A DNA stretch of 64,000 nt from Conus ventricosus (Eukaryota > Mollusca > Gastropoda > Neogastropoda > Conidae). The notes under the pieces were generated by a model. It did not search any database. It was given only the letters and a program-made list of their open reading frames with translations, and was not told the DNA's origin. Both the position numbers and the translations under genes were made by a program. Numbering within the stretch: the stretch's first letter is position 1; each line of letters opens with the position of its first letter. The DNA lies in the NCBI GenBank assembly GCA_018398815.1, contig CM031601.1, positions 35,896,241-35,960,240 of the forward strand, given 5' to 3'. Shown piece by piece: positions 1-10,675 of this stretch.

Positions 1-328
1 GATATAGTGAGCAAATCATAACAGTTTTATGGAGAGTGACTCTCGCAGCTACTGCCTGAGGGGGGGGGGGGGGGGGGGGGGCGGGTAGTCAGAGCGACAG
101 GACTAAACAGGAACGTTTTGTGTATACACCGCCCGTTAGTCCCAATGTGGATGGTTGTGCAAGTTTGGAAAGAACACTGAAACCAGAAAGAGTGAAGGTC
201 TTCTGGCTTTGAATTTTTGTTTCCTGAAGAGCCACTACGTAAGGTTTTAATGTACGACACAGAAGCTGCAGCTCCTCAAAGTTTGAAGTTAAGCTACGGA
301 TATTCCAATGAATTATTTTACTGTCCAT
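1..328 (-). pseudogene. LINE ORF2, N-terminal endonuclease domain (partial)
   Basis: The reading frame starts at 328 with a methionine and immediately shows the endonuclease signature: HWNIRSL (residues 8-14, contains the metal-site Asn) and ALQETKI (residues about 34-40, contains the catalytic Glu). These are the first two conserved blocks of the exonuclease/endonuclease/phosphatase fold that nicks target DNA for target-primed reverse transcription. After residue about 68 the frame is lost. Reading resumes in another frame with QAVAARV and the segment ICSLYIP at the window edge, which matches the next conserved block (SLYxP). The poly-G run at 60-81 sits exactly in the broken interval. Endonuclease blocks further downstream and the reverse transcriptase are beyond the window. 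Confidence 0.82.
60..81. repeat. poly-G tract (22 G)
   Basis: Uninterrupted guanine run inside the LINE ORF2 endonuclease coding region. The frame differs on its two sides, so it is either an insertion in a dead copy or a long-read consensus error. Confidence 0.9.
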
Positions 329-370
329 GGTGCAGAGGACGAATAGGAGACAAATCAGTTCATCTCCGAG

Positions 371-1656
371 TCATCGTCTGCATCCAATGAAGCGTATTTG
401 TTTTTGAGTTGGGTAGGATTGTTTTGGTCTCCAGACCTGCTGGCAGACTTGCCCGCAGGTGAAGACGGTTTCCGTTTTGGAGATGGTGGAGGTTTCTTCT
501 TTCATCTCCACCATCTCCACACTCGGTTGTACTCCCCTGCCCGCACGGGCACGGCTCACAGAAGTTCGAGTCAGGAGGGCTGGCTTTTTATTCTGCCCAG
601 CAGCAGATGGAGTAGACTGCTAGGCAGCCTGAGGGGTGGTGGATTTATTGCCCCCACCAGGGGCATCCGCTTTGGGTTGAGAGGTGGTGGACCTGCCTCC
701 ACTGGGGCTTTGCATTTTGTCTTGCAGTGTTTTTGAAAAAATGAAACTATCGGTTTGACAAGAAACAGACTGGGTTGAAACCTTCTTCACAGCCAAAGCG
801 TATGAAGAAACTGGAGACGTCTGACTGCCAACGACCTGTTTACATGCTTCAAAAAAGGAGATTTTCTTTTCAGTTTTTACTTTTTGGATGTTGGACTCCT
901 GGATCCAAACTGGGCAGTTGTGTGAAGAGGAGGGGTGGTCGCCACCGTAGTTTGCACAATGAGCCGGGTCTTTACACGGCCCCTAATGGGTTGCCTTGCA
1001 GCAAACACCACACACCTCCTCCCCAGAACAGCGATCTCTGACTTGTCCAAACTTCTGGCATTTGAAACACCGCATCGGGTATGGAACATAAGTTGGACAC
1101 GGACATTCAAGTAGCCTACTATAATGACCGGAGGTAGCGAAGGGTTGCAGAATGTCAGAAAGAGGGTGTTGGTGGGCACTCTTTCTGCACCTTCACGGAC
1201 TGTCACCCTATGCACCTCTGTCACACCCTGGGATGCTAGTTCTGCCTTGATCTCCGCCTCTGACACACCTTTCAAATCTGGGCACCGAATAACTCCTTTG
1301 GACGAATTCAACTGCTTATGGGGAGTCACCCAGGTTTCTCTGTCCACCAGCCTTGTGGCCCTCAGCAGCTGTTCAGATTGCTTCTTTGACTTGCACTGAA
1401 CAAGGAACGAGCTGTTGCTTAGCCTTTTCACCGACTGAGGGTCGCCTGCTATACCTTGGAAGTCCTTCTGGATTGTGAAAGGGCTCAGAGCAGAAATGGG
1501 CTTTTCCTGCTCTGTCCCTTCAACCACAAGCCAGGAAGCCCAGAATCCTGTCCTCTCTCTTATGTCCATATCAGAGCTGTCTGAATCCAAATGTCTGGAA
1601 ATGGGGTCCATTGCCTTCCTCTTCTTTATGGGGGGAATGTTTTTATATGAAGCCAT
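371..1656 (-). pseudogene. LINE ORF1, zinc-knuckle nucleic-acid-binding protein, broken
   Basis: The start codon at 1656 opens a 259-codon frame. Residues 1-165 are a hydrophilic N-terminal region followed by a segment resembling the RNA-binding part of jockey-type ORF1 proteins (FLVQCKSKKQSEQLL, then GVIRCPDLKGVSEAEI). At about 1075 the frame shifts. In the neighbouring frame the expected zinc knuckles appear: RCFKCQKFGQVRDRC at about 1074-1030, then a cysteine/histidine-rich second part with VCGVCCKATH. A TAG stop at 983-985 follows. In the first knuckle the usual histidine ligand is glutamine. A basic, Ser/Thr-rich C-terminal tail is seen down to 371. The protein would coat the element RNA. 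Here it is a pseudogene with at least one frameshift and one stop. Confidence 0.8.
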
Positions 1657-2400
1657 GTTTCGTGTGTTTAAATTTCGTCTGTCCTTTACCCACCCACCAT
1701 GGAGTCCAACTAAGGGGCCAGGGCCAAAACGTCACTGTCTTGAGCCCTTCCACAAGAGAGATATACGACGAACAGAGCGCCGTTAACCCTATCCCCCTGA
1801 TTATGCTCAACTCCCGGGAGCAGAGAGCCGAGCACTGCAGGGGTTATCTTGGCCAGCCGGAGAACTGCCTGTCTTGACCCAGCCCCAAGAAGGGGAGCCG
1901 ATTAATACACCTGGGCCAGAGTGTACCTCCTGTCTAGGAGAGGTCCGAGCCAAAGTGATGTGTTGAGGGCGCTTGCCCTCTCAATCACCAGTATCTCATT
2001 CCCCCTCCATCACAGATCGCACCGCACGACAAACGCGGCGGATCTTAGAAGACCACAGAGAGAAAAAGAGTGTGGAAAAGAAGACTTGAAGGGGAGACGA
2101 AGATAGAAAAGAGCCAAATAAGAAAGGCAGAAGATAAGAAAAGGAAAAAGGCGGGTTACTATTAGTCAGGGTCCTCACCCTTAGCCTATCTGACATGGGA
2201 GGCCCTATAAGGGGTATCAACTCCTTACCACGTTGTGCTTATGCCAGACAGCAACTTGACTTTTCAGGCCTGGATAGCAGTTTCAAAAACTGCCTATCAT
2301 CAAGTATTGATGCCCCGCCAGCAAAGCCTAAGGGATCACGGGACCGCGCAAGCCCGACCACGGCAAGGTTGCAACCCCGGAGGGTTGAATAAACTGGCAA
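1657..2400 (-). other. Probable 5' leader of the LINE plus unassigned sequence
   Basis: This lies directly upstream of LINE ORF1 on the minus strand. It is moderately GC-rich with no supported gene. Where the LINE 5' end lies cannot be told from the sequence alone. A purine-rich stretch occurs at about 2050-2155. No terminal repeat or promoter motif was recognised. Confidence 0.35.
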
Positions 2401-2589
2401 ATGGGGATGATTTTTTCAATGTAAACACAAGGACAAAAGATATGCCAGGGTATTGATAGAATGAAATGATTTCTGGAAAGACATAAGTGTTAAAATGAAA
2501 TAAAACAGTGGTAATTTATAGTCACATCTTCCTTTTAACAATTCCCTGATTAAACACCAAAATAAAATTAATATTCTTTCCAAACTGGC

Positions 2590-2960
2590 ACAATAGAGGA
2601 ATTGGGCAGATGAAAGATATAATCCATCAGAACGAACATAGATTTCTGTCTCTTGAGGAAGTACAGAATATGATTGGGCGAAGCAAGGCTAACACTGTTT
2701 TGAATATAATGCCCATATTAACTCTGTTCCCAAAGAGTGGATTCAGTTGATCAAGAGAGAGATCTATACACAATTCGACAGAATTGTGATGCAAAACATT
2801 TTGATACAAAACCAAAGAACATGAGGAAATGCTATCAAAAAACAACGTAACAAATCTACCAAGGCCCATTATTTCTGGGAAAGGAAAGTCGGTTACACTC
2901 TAGACAAATATGCCTGGTCTAGTGCTAAAGAAACTACCAAAGAAGTGAGCAGATCGTTAT
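2590..2960 (+). pseudogene. L1-like LINE reverse-transcriptase C-terminal fragment
   Basis: Reading the plus strand with tolerance for frame changes gives FLSLEEVQNMIG (about 2640-2675), then in another frame KEWIQLIKREIYTQF (about 2739-2783), then YFWERKVGYTLDKYAWSSA (about 2866-2925) followed by KETTKEV. This succession resembles the region after the reverse-transcriptase palm in L1-type elements: FLSFEEF, then a PxxW block, then a W/K-rich segment before the conserved KLRxLQWK box. At least two frameshifts and a stop separate the pieces, and no catalytic motif is present. The call rests on motif resemblance alone, so an unrelated origin is possible. Confidence 0.45.
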
Positions 2961-3078
2961 TCGCTGTATCTTTGCTTGTTCTTTCTAAAACTACATATAT
3001 TTGCGGAGATGATTAATAAACGTGTATATGCTTTTGATCATATGTGCACGATTTTGTAAGCTTGGAGATAGTTTTGTA

Positions 3079-3118
3079 CGCACACACACACACACACACA
3101 CCACGCGCGTGCACACAC

Positions 3119-3175
<57 letters not shown>

Positions 3176-3178
3176 CAT
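3079..3178. repeat. (CA)n microsatellite, two blocks
   Basis: Long CA dinucleotide runs with a short CACGCGCGTG interruption. Open frames through it are histidine/threonine repeats and not genes. Confidence 0.95.
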
Positions 3179-3298
3179 ACTTGTTGTCTTGCTTCCGGTC
3201 TTTCCTCATGTCTTTCTTGCAGTTGTTTCCTTTTTTTTTTTTTTGTACTCCCAGTTCTTATAGAACAGGGAGTACTTTACAATGGGAACGAAGAAATG

Positions 3299-3301
<3 letters not shown>

Positions 3302-3367
<66 letters not shown>

Positions 3368-3372
3368 TGTGT
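3302..3372. repeat. (TG)n microsatellite inside HINE-like element
   Basis: Near-pure TG run. The equivalent position in the second copy (about 33902-33937) holds TCTG/TCCG tetranucleotides, so this slot of the element is a microsatellite seed. Confidence 0.95.
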
Positions 3373-3839
3373 GGTCAAAAAGTGTTCCACTCGCTCCAGA
3401 CAAAATACTACGCCGATCTTTCTGAAAATTTGTAGGTATGTTCATTATCGGTAACGGATGATGCCCGATGTTTTATTTCACCGTTAATCCGTTACTAACG
3501 GCTAAAACGGCCCGTAACGGTTTTTCTTCTTTATGGAATATCTCAAAGTACATGGCCGATCTTTCTGAAAATGTGTACGTATGTTCATTATGGGTCATGG
3601 ATGATGCCCGATGTTTTATTTTACCATTATATCCGCTACTAACGGCTATAACGGCCTATAACGGTTTTTCTTTTTTATGGAATATCTCAGAAAATCTTGG
3701 CCGATCCTTCTGAAAATTTCTACGTATGTTCATTATGGGTCACAGATGATGCCCAATGTTTTATTTTACCGTTATATCCGTTACTCACGGCTATAACGGC
3801 CCATATGGTTTTTCTTCTTTATGGAATATCTCAGAAGTA

Positions 3840-3933
3840 GGCGCGCACACACACACACGCACGCACGCAAGCACGCACGCACGCACGCACGCACACACCC
3901 CACACACACACACATGCCATAGTTATGCAATGC

Positions 3934-4003
<70 letters not shown>
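3840..4003. repeat. (GCAC)n/(CA)n then (GA)n microsatellites
   Basis: CA and GCAC repeats (3843-3914) are followed by two long GA runs (about 3939-4003). The same pair occurs at 14283-14462 in the duplicated block. Confidence 0.95.
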
Positions 4004-4005
<2 letters not shown>

Positions 4006-4264
4006 CAAATCTCTCTACATATGGGGTCAAGACAACTTACCGCTGAGCGTGATTCGTGTCGTAAATTCACAATCATACCTCATAAACTCAAGTACTCCCA
4101 AGCCCTGAGTCTGGATTATAAGCCCCTGGACTCAAGTGTGTTACCATAACTTTAGCAGCAAGGCTTAACACGTCAGAACAGGTCTAGGAGCGTATGAACT
4201 ATGCGCATTTCAAAGAATCAGTTAGCATAACAGAGCATTACTATTTTTTTTGTATGTTACAGTA
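4004..4264. repeat. Unique flank, duplicated at 14463-14736
   Basis: About 260 bp without coding capacity between the GA microsatellite and satellite 1. The segment beginning ATATGGGGTCAAGACAACTT recurs almost unchanged at about 14479, with the same microsatellites before and the same satellite start after. It therefore marks the boundary of a large duplication. Confidence 0.85.
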
Positions 4265-7200
4265 TCATTACAGTGAAGAATGCTTGGTGATGTTGGTACT
4301 GTCCCCGTGTACTTCACTGCATCACAGTGAGGAATGCTTGGTGATGTTGGAGCTCTCCCGAGAACATCATTGCATCACAGTGAGGAATGCTTGGTGATGT
4401 CCCCATGTTCTTCATTGCATTACAGTGAGGAACGCTTGGTGATGTTGGTGCTCTCCCCGAGTACTTCACTGCATCACAGTGAGGAATGCTTCGTGATGTC
4501 CCCATGTTCTTCATTACATTACAGTGAGGAATGCTTGGTGATGTCCCCGTGTACTTCATTGCATTACAGTGAGGAATGCTTGGTGATGTTGGTGCCCCTC
4601 CCGAGTTCTTCACTCCATCACAGTGAGGAATGCTTGGTGATGTCCCCATGTTCTTCATCGCATTACAGTGAGGAATGCTTGGTGATGTTGGTGCTCTCCC
4701 CGAGTACTTCACTGCATCACAGTGAGGAATGCTTGGTGATGTTGGTACTCTCCAACGTGTACTTCACTGCATCACAGTGAGGAATGCTTGGTGATGTTGG
4801 TGCTCTCCCCGAGTACTACACTGCATCACAGTGAGGAATGCTGGTGATGTTGGTGCTCTCCCCGAGTTCTTCACTGCATCACAGTGATGAATGCTTGGTG
4901 ATGTCCCCGTGACTTCACTGCATCACAGTGAGGAATGCTTGGTGATGTCCCCATGTTCTTCATTGCATTACAGTGAGGAATGCTTGGTGATGTTGGTGAT
5001 CTCCCCGAGTACTTCACTGCATCATAGTGAGGAATGCTTGGTGATGTTGGTGCTCTCCCCGAGTTCTTCACTGCATCACAGTGATGAATGCTTGATGATG
5101 TCCCCGTGTACTTCACTGCATCACAGTGAGGAATGCTTGGTGATGTCCCATGTTCTTCATTGCATTACAGTGAGGAATGCTTGGTGATGTTGGTGCTCTC
5201 CCCGAGTACTTCACTGCATCACAGTGAGGAATGCTTGGTGATGTCCCCATAATCTTCATTGCATTACAGTGAGGAATGCCTGGTGATGTCCCCGTGTACT
5301 TCATTCCATTACAGTGATGAATGCTTGGTGATGTTGGTGCTCTCCCCGAGTTTTCACTGCATCACAGTGAGGAATGCTTGATGTTCCCATGTTCTTCATT
5401 GCATTACAGTGAGGAATGCTTGGTGATGTTGGTGCTCTCCCCGAGTTCTTCACTGCATCACAGTGAGGAATGCTTGGTGATGTCCCCATGTTCTTCATTG
5501 CATTACAGTGAGGAATTCTTGTGATGTCCCCATGTTCTCATGCATTACAATGAGGAATGCTTGGTGATGTTGGTGCTCTCCCCGAGGTCTTCACTACATC
5601 ATAGTGAGGAATGCTTGGTGATGCCCCCATGTTCTTCATTGCATTACAGTGAGGAATGCTTGGTGATGTTAGTGCTCTCTCCGAGTTCTTCACTGCATCA
5701 CAGTGAGGAATGCTTGGTGATGTCCCCATGTTCTTCATTGCATTACAGTGAGGAATGCTTGGTGATGTTGGTGCTCTTCCCGAGTTCTTCACTGCATCAC
5801 AGTGAGGAATGCTTGGTGATGTCCCAATGTTTCTTCACTGCATTACAGTGAGGAATGCTTGGTGATGTCCCCATGTTCTTCATTGCATTACAGTGAAGAA
5901 TGCTTGGTGATGTTGGTGCTCTCCCCGAGTTCATCACTGCATCACAGTAAGGAATGCTTGGTGATGTCCCCATGTTCTTCATTGCATTACAGTGAGGAAT
6001 GCTTGATATCCCCATGGTCTTTATTGCATTACAGTGAGGAATGCTTGGTGATGTCCCCATGTTCTTCATTGCATTACAGTGAGGAATGCTTGGTGATGTT
6101 GGTCTCTCCCGAGTTCTTCACTGCATCACAGTGAGGAATGCTTGGTGATGTCCCCATGTTCTTCATTGCATTACAGTGAGGAATGCTGGGTGCTCTCCCC
6201 GAGTTCTTCACTGCATCACAGTGAGGAATGCTTGGGGATGTCCCCATGTTCTTCATTGCATTACAGTGAGGAATGCTTGGTGATGTTGGTGCTCTCCCCG
6301 AGTTCTTCACTGCACCACGTGACGAGTGCTTCGTGATTTCCCCATGTTCTTCATTGCATTACAGTGAGGAAAGCTTGGTGATGTCCCCATGGTCGTCATT
6401 GCATTACAGTGAGGAATGCTTGGTGATGTCCCCATGTTCTTCATTGCATTACAGTGAGGATTGCTTGGTGATGTCCCCATGTTCTTCATTGCATTACAGT
6501 GAGGATTGCTTGGTGATGGCCCCATGTTCTTCATTGCATTACAATGAGAAATGCTTGGTGATATCCCCGTGTACTTCATTGCATTACAGTGAGGAATGCT
6601 TGGTGATGTTGGTGCTCTCCCCGAGTTCTTCACTGCATCACAGTGAGGAATGCTTGGTGATGTTGGTGCTTCCCCGAGATCTTCACTGCATCACAGTGAG
6701 GAATGCTTGGTGATGTTGGTGCTTCCCCGAGTTTCTTCACTCCATCACAGTGACGAATGCTTCGTGATGTTGGTGATGTCCCCATTTCTTCACTGCATCA
6801 CAGTGAGCATTGCTTGCTGATGTTGGTGCTGTCCCTATGTTTTTCACTGTATCACAGTGAGGAATGCTTGGTGATGTTGGTGCTGTCCCTATGTTCTTCA
6901 CTGTATCACAGTGAGGAATGCTTGGTGATGTTGGTGCTTCCCCGAGTTCTTCACTCCATCAGAGTGAGGAATGCTTGGTGATGTTGGTGCTGTCCCCTTT
7001 GTCCTTCACTGCATCACAGTGAGGAATGCTTGGTGATGTTGGTGCTGTAGAAATGTGTTCTTCACTGCATCGCAGTGAGGAATGCTTGGTGATGTTGGTG
7101 CTGTCCCTATGTTCTTCACTGCATCACAGTGAGGAATGCTTGGTGATGTTGGTGCTGTCCTATGTTTTTCACTGTATCACAGTGAGGAATGCTTGGTGAT

Positions 7201-10200
7201 GTTGGTGCTGTCCCTATGTTCTTCACTGCATGACAGTGAGGAATGCTTGGTGATGTGGTGCTGTCCCTATGTACTTTACTGCATCACAGTGAGGAATACT
7301 TCGTGATGTCGGTGGTGTCCCTATGTACTTCACTGCATCACAGTGAGGAATGCTTGGTGTTGTTGGTGCTGTCCCTATATTCTTCACTGCATCACAGTGA
7401 GGAATACTTGGTGATGTTGGTGCTGTCCCTGTTTTTTTACTGTATCACAGCGAGCAATGCTTGGTGATGTTGGTGCTGTCCCTATGTTCTTCACTGCATC
7501 ACAGTGAGGAATGCTTCGTGATGTGGTACTGTCTCTATGTTCTTCACTGCATCAAAGTGAGGAATGTTTGGTGATGTGGTGCTGTCCCTATGTTCTTCAC
7601 TGGATCACAGTGAGGAATGCTTGGTGATTTTGGTGCTGTCCGTATGCACTTCACTGCATCCCAGTGGGATTGCTTGGTGATGTTGGTGCTGTTCCCGAGT
7701 TCTTCACTGCACCACAGTGAGGAATGGCTTGGTGATGTCCCCATGTTCTTCATTACATTACAGTGAGGAATGCTTTGTGATGTCCCCATGGTCTTCATTG
7801 CATTACAGTGAGGAATGCTTGGTGATGTCGCCATGTTCTTCATGCATTACAATGAAAAATGCTTGGTGATGTCCCCGAGTTCTTCACTGCATCACAGTGA
7901 GGAATGCTTGGTGATGTTGGAGCTTCCCCGAGTTCTTCACTGCATCACAGTGAGGAATGCTTAGTGATGTTCGTGCTTCCCCGAGTTCTTCACTCCATCA
8001 CAGTGAGGAATGCTTGGTGATGTTAATGATGTCCCCATGTTCTTCACTGCATCACAGTGAGGAATGCTTGGTGATGTCCCCATGTTGTTCATTGCATTAC
8101 AGTGAGGAATGCTTGGTGATGTCCCCATGCTCTTCATTGCATTACAGTGAGGAATGCTTGGTGATATTGGTGCTCTCCCCGAGTTCTTCACTGCATCACA
8201 GTGAGAAATGCTTGGGGATTTCCCCATGTTCTTCATTGCATTACAATGAGGAATGCTTGGTGATGTCCCCATGGTCTTCATGGCATTACAGTGAGGAATG
8301 CTTGGTGATGTCCCCATGTTCTTCATTGCATTACAGTGAGGATTGCTTGGTGATGTCCCCATGTTCTTCATTGCATTACAGTGAGGATTGCTAGGTGATG
8401 GCCCCATGTTCTTCACTGCTTTTCAATGAAAATGCTTGGTGATGACCCCGAGTTCTTCACTGCATCACAGTGAGGAATGCTTGGTGATGTTGGTGCTTCC
8501 CCGAGATCTTCACTCCATCACAGTGAGGGAATGCTTGGTGATGTTGGTGCTTCCCCGAGATCTTCACTCCATCACAGTGAGGAATGCTTCGTGATGTTTG
8601 TGATGTCCCATGTTCTTCACTGCATCACAGTGAGGAATGCTTGGTGATGTTGGTGCTGTCCCTGTGTTCTTCACTGCATCACAGTGAGGAATGCTTGGTG
8701 ATGTTGGCGCTGTCCCTGTGTTCTTCACTGCATAACAGTGAGGAATGCTTGGTGATGTTGGTGCTTCCCTGAGTTCTTCACTCCATCACAGTGAGGAATG
8801 CTTGTTGATGTTGGTGATGTCCCTGTGTTCTTCACTGCATCACAGTGAGGAATGCTTGGTGATGTTGGTGCTGTCCCCTTTGTCCTTCACTGCATCACAG
8901 TGAGGAATGCTTGGTGATGTTGGTTTTGTCCCTGTGTTCTTCACTGTATCACAGTGAGGAATGCTTGGTGATGTTGGTGCTGTTCCCATGTTTTTCACTG
9001 TATCACAGTGAGGAATGCTTGGTGATGTTTGTGATGTCCCCATGTTCTTCACTGCATCACAGTGAGGAATGCTTGGTGATGTTGGTGCTGTCCCTATGTA
9101 CTTCACTGCATCACAGTGGGGATTGCTTGGTGATGCTGGTGCTGTACCTATGTTCTTCACTGCATCACAGTGAGGAATGCTTAGTGATGTCCTCGTGTTC
9201 TTCACTGCATTACAGTGAGGAATGCTTGGTGATGTTGGTGCTGTCCCTAGGTACTTCAATGCCTCACAGTGAGGAATGCTTGGTGATGTTGGTGGTATCC
9301 CTATGTACTTCACTGCATCACAGTGAGGAATACTTGATGTTGGTGATGTCCCCATGTTCTTCACTGCATCACACTGAGGAATGCTTGGTGATGTTGGTGC
9401 TGTCCTATGTACTTCACTGCATCACAGTGAGGAATGCTTTGGGGATGTTGGTGCTATCCATATGTACTTCACGGCATAACAGTGAGGAATACGTGATGTT
9501 GGTGATGTCCCCATGTTCTTCCCTGCATCACAGTGAGGAATACTTCATGTTGGTGCTGTCCCTATGTTCTTCACTGCAACACAGCGAGGAATGGTGGTGA
9601 TGTTGGTGCTGTCCCTATGTACTTCACTGCATCACAGTGAGGAATGCTTGGTGATGTTGGTGCTGTCCCTATGTACTTCACTGCATCACACTGAGGAATG
9701 CTTGGTGATGTTGGTGCTTCCCGAGTTCTTCACTCCATCACAGTGAGGAATGCTTGGTGATGTTGGTGATGTCCCTGTGTTCTTCACAGCATCACAGTTA
9801 GGAATGCTTGGTGATGTTGATGCTGTCTCCATGTTTTTCACTGTATCACAGTGAGGAATGCTTGGTGATGTTGGTGCTGTTCCCATGTTTTTCACTGTAT
9901 CACAGTGAGGAATGCTTGGTGATGTTGGTGCTTCCCCGAGTTCTTCACTCCATCACAAATGATGAATGCTTGGTGATGTTGGTGATGTCCCTGTGTTCTT
10001 CACAGCATCACAGTTAGGAATGCTTGGTGATGTTGATGCTGTCTCCATGTTTTTCACTGTATCACAGTGAGGAATGCTTGGTGATGTTGGTGCTGTTCCC
10101 ATGTTTTTTCACTGTATCACAGTGAGGAATGCTTGGTGATGTTGGTGTTGTGCCTATGTACTTCACTGCATCACAGTGAGGAATGCTTGGTGATGTTGGT

Positions 10201-10393
10201 GCTGTCCCTATGTACTTCACTGTACCACAGTGAGGAATGGGTGGTGATGTTAGTGCTGCCCTATGTACTTCACTGCATCACAGTGAGGATTGCTTGGTGA
10301 TGTTGGTGCTGTCCCTATGTTCTTAACTGCATCACAGTGAGGAATGCTTGGTGATGTTGGTGCTGTCCCTATGTACTTCACTGCATCACAGTG
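4265..10393 (+). repeat. Satellite 1 array, block A
   Basis: Tandem repeat with consensus core CACTGCATCACAGTGAGGAA followed by TGCTTGGTGATG and a variable tail. Monomers come in discrete lengths: 54 bp (tail TTGGTGCTCTCCCCGAGT or TTGGTGCTGTCCCTATGT) and 45 bp (tail TCCCCATGT, with CATTACA replacing CATCACA). From about 4265 to 6700 the 54- and 45-bp forms often alternate, giving a 99-bp higher-order unit. From about 6700 on, 54-bp forms with the CTGTCCCTATG tail dominate. Both strands stay open in one frame for up to about 230 codons because all monomer lengths are multiples of three. I see no splice, start or composition evidence for a gene. Confidence 0.95.
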
Positions 10394-10394
10394 G

Positions 10395-10659
10395 GGTAGA
10401 AAGAAACTCGTGGAGAGCGTGGTAGCAGAGAGTCCTCAGAAGAGAAGCCCCCTTCAAGCAAGTGTTTCAGCCTTATCTCCTGACACTCTAGGGGGGTTGG
10501 GCCACACCCGGTTCATGACTCCGGATGTCCCTCAGCTGCCTCCCTTTTTTTCCCCATCTGGGGACGAGCCATGGCTGGGATTCGAACCCATGACCCTCTG
10601 GACATGCTCATTTTCTACTTAATTACTCGCGCTTTAACCACTGAGCCATAGGGACACCC
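10395..10659 (-). mobile_element. tRNA-derived SINE at the LINE 3' end
   Basis: On the minus strand the sequence has a perfect RNA polymerase III A box, TGGCTCAGTGG (10648-10638), and B box, GGTTCGAATCC (10588-10578), 49 bases apart. The T-stem is intact (CATGG/CCAGC-like pairing). The acceptor ends do not pair, so it is a SINE head and not a functional tRNA gene. About 165 bp of body follow, down to the satellite junction. Its tail end coincides with the end of the LINE insertion. That suggests either a SINE inserted into the LINE 3' untranslated region or a SINE-LINE composite that moved as one unit. Confidence 0.7.
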
Positions 10660-10675
10660 GATATTTGTAGGGAAA

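Larger units (their letters stand above)
1..1656 (-). mobile_element. Jockey/CR1-type LINE, 5' half, broken
   Basis: This is a non-LTR retrotransposon read on the minus strand, with ORF1 (gag-like, zinc-knuckle) followed by ORF2, which begins with an apurinic-type endonuclease domain. The element runs off the left edge of the window, so the reverse transcriptase lies outside. The order ORF1 then endonuclease, with a short gap between them, is the standard layout of Jockey-superfamily LINEs. ORF1 carries an in-frame stop and frame changes, and ORF2 is cut by a 22-base guanine run, so this copy is dead unless those are sequencing errors. I infer the clade only loosely, because the reverse transcriptase is not visible. 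Confidence 0.85.
3230..4012 (+). mobile_element. Pearl/HINE-like non-autonomous element, copy 1
   Basis: The order of parts is: a T-run; a 31-nt imperfect palindrome (3245-3275, two 8-bp and two 5-bp arms around TAT); a conserved spacer; a (TG)n microsatellite (3302-3372); a second conserved spacer; then three core repeats of about 144 bp, each starting with GCCGATCTTTCTGAAAAT (about 3412, 3555 and 3700); then GCAC/CA and GA microsatellites. The same order recurs at 33840. Molluscan pearl elements (non-autonomous relatives of Helitrons/Helentrons) have this hairpin + microsatellite + tandem-core architecture, and that is my basis for the class. There is no coding capacity. The exact termini and insertion site are not determined. 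Confidence 0.55.

Noticed and set aside
3022..3454. Histidine/threonine and cysteine/valine repeat frames
   Set aside because: They are translations of CA/TG microsatellites.
8911..9600. 229-codon plus-strand frame of SLHHSEECLVMLVLS repeats as a gene
   Set aside because: It is a direct translation of satellite 1. An equally long frame exists on the opposite strand, and similar frames appear wherever monomers are intact.
4265..10393. CRISPR-like array
   Set aside because: Repeats are contiguous variants with no unique spacers, and the context is eukaryotic.
10559..10659. Functional tRNA gene
   Set aside because: A and B boxes are perfect, but the acceptor ends do not pair and the sequence continues into a SINE body at a LINE 3' end.
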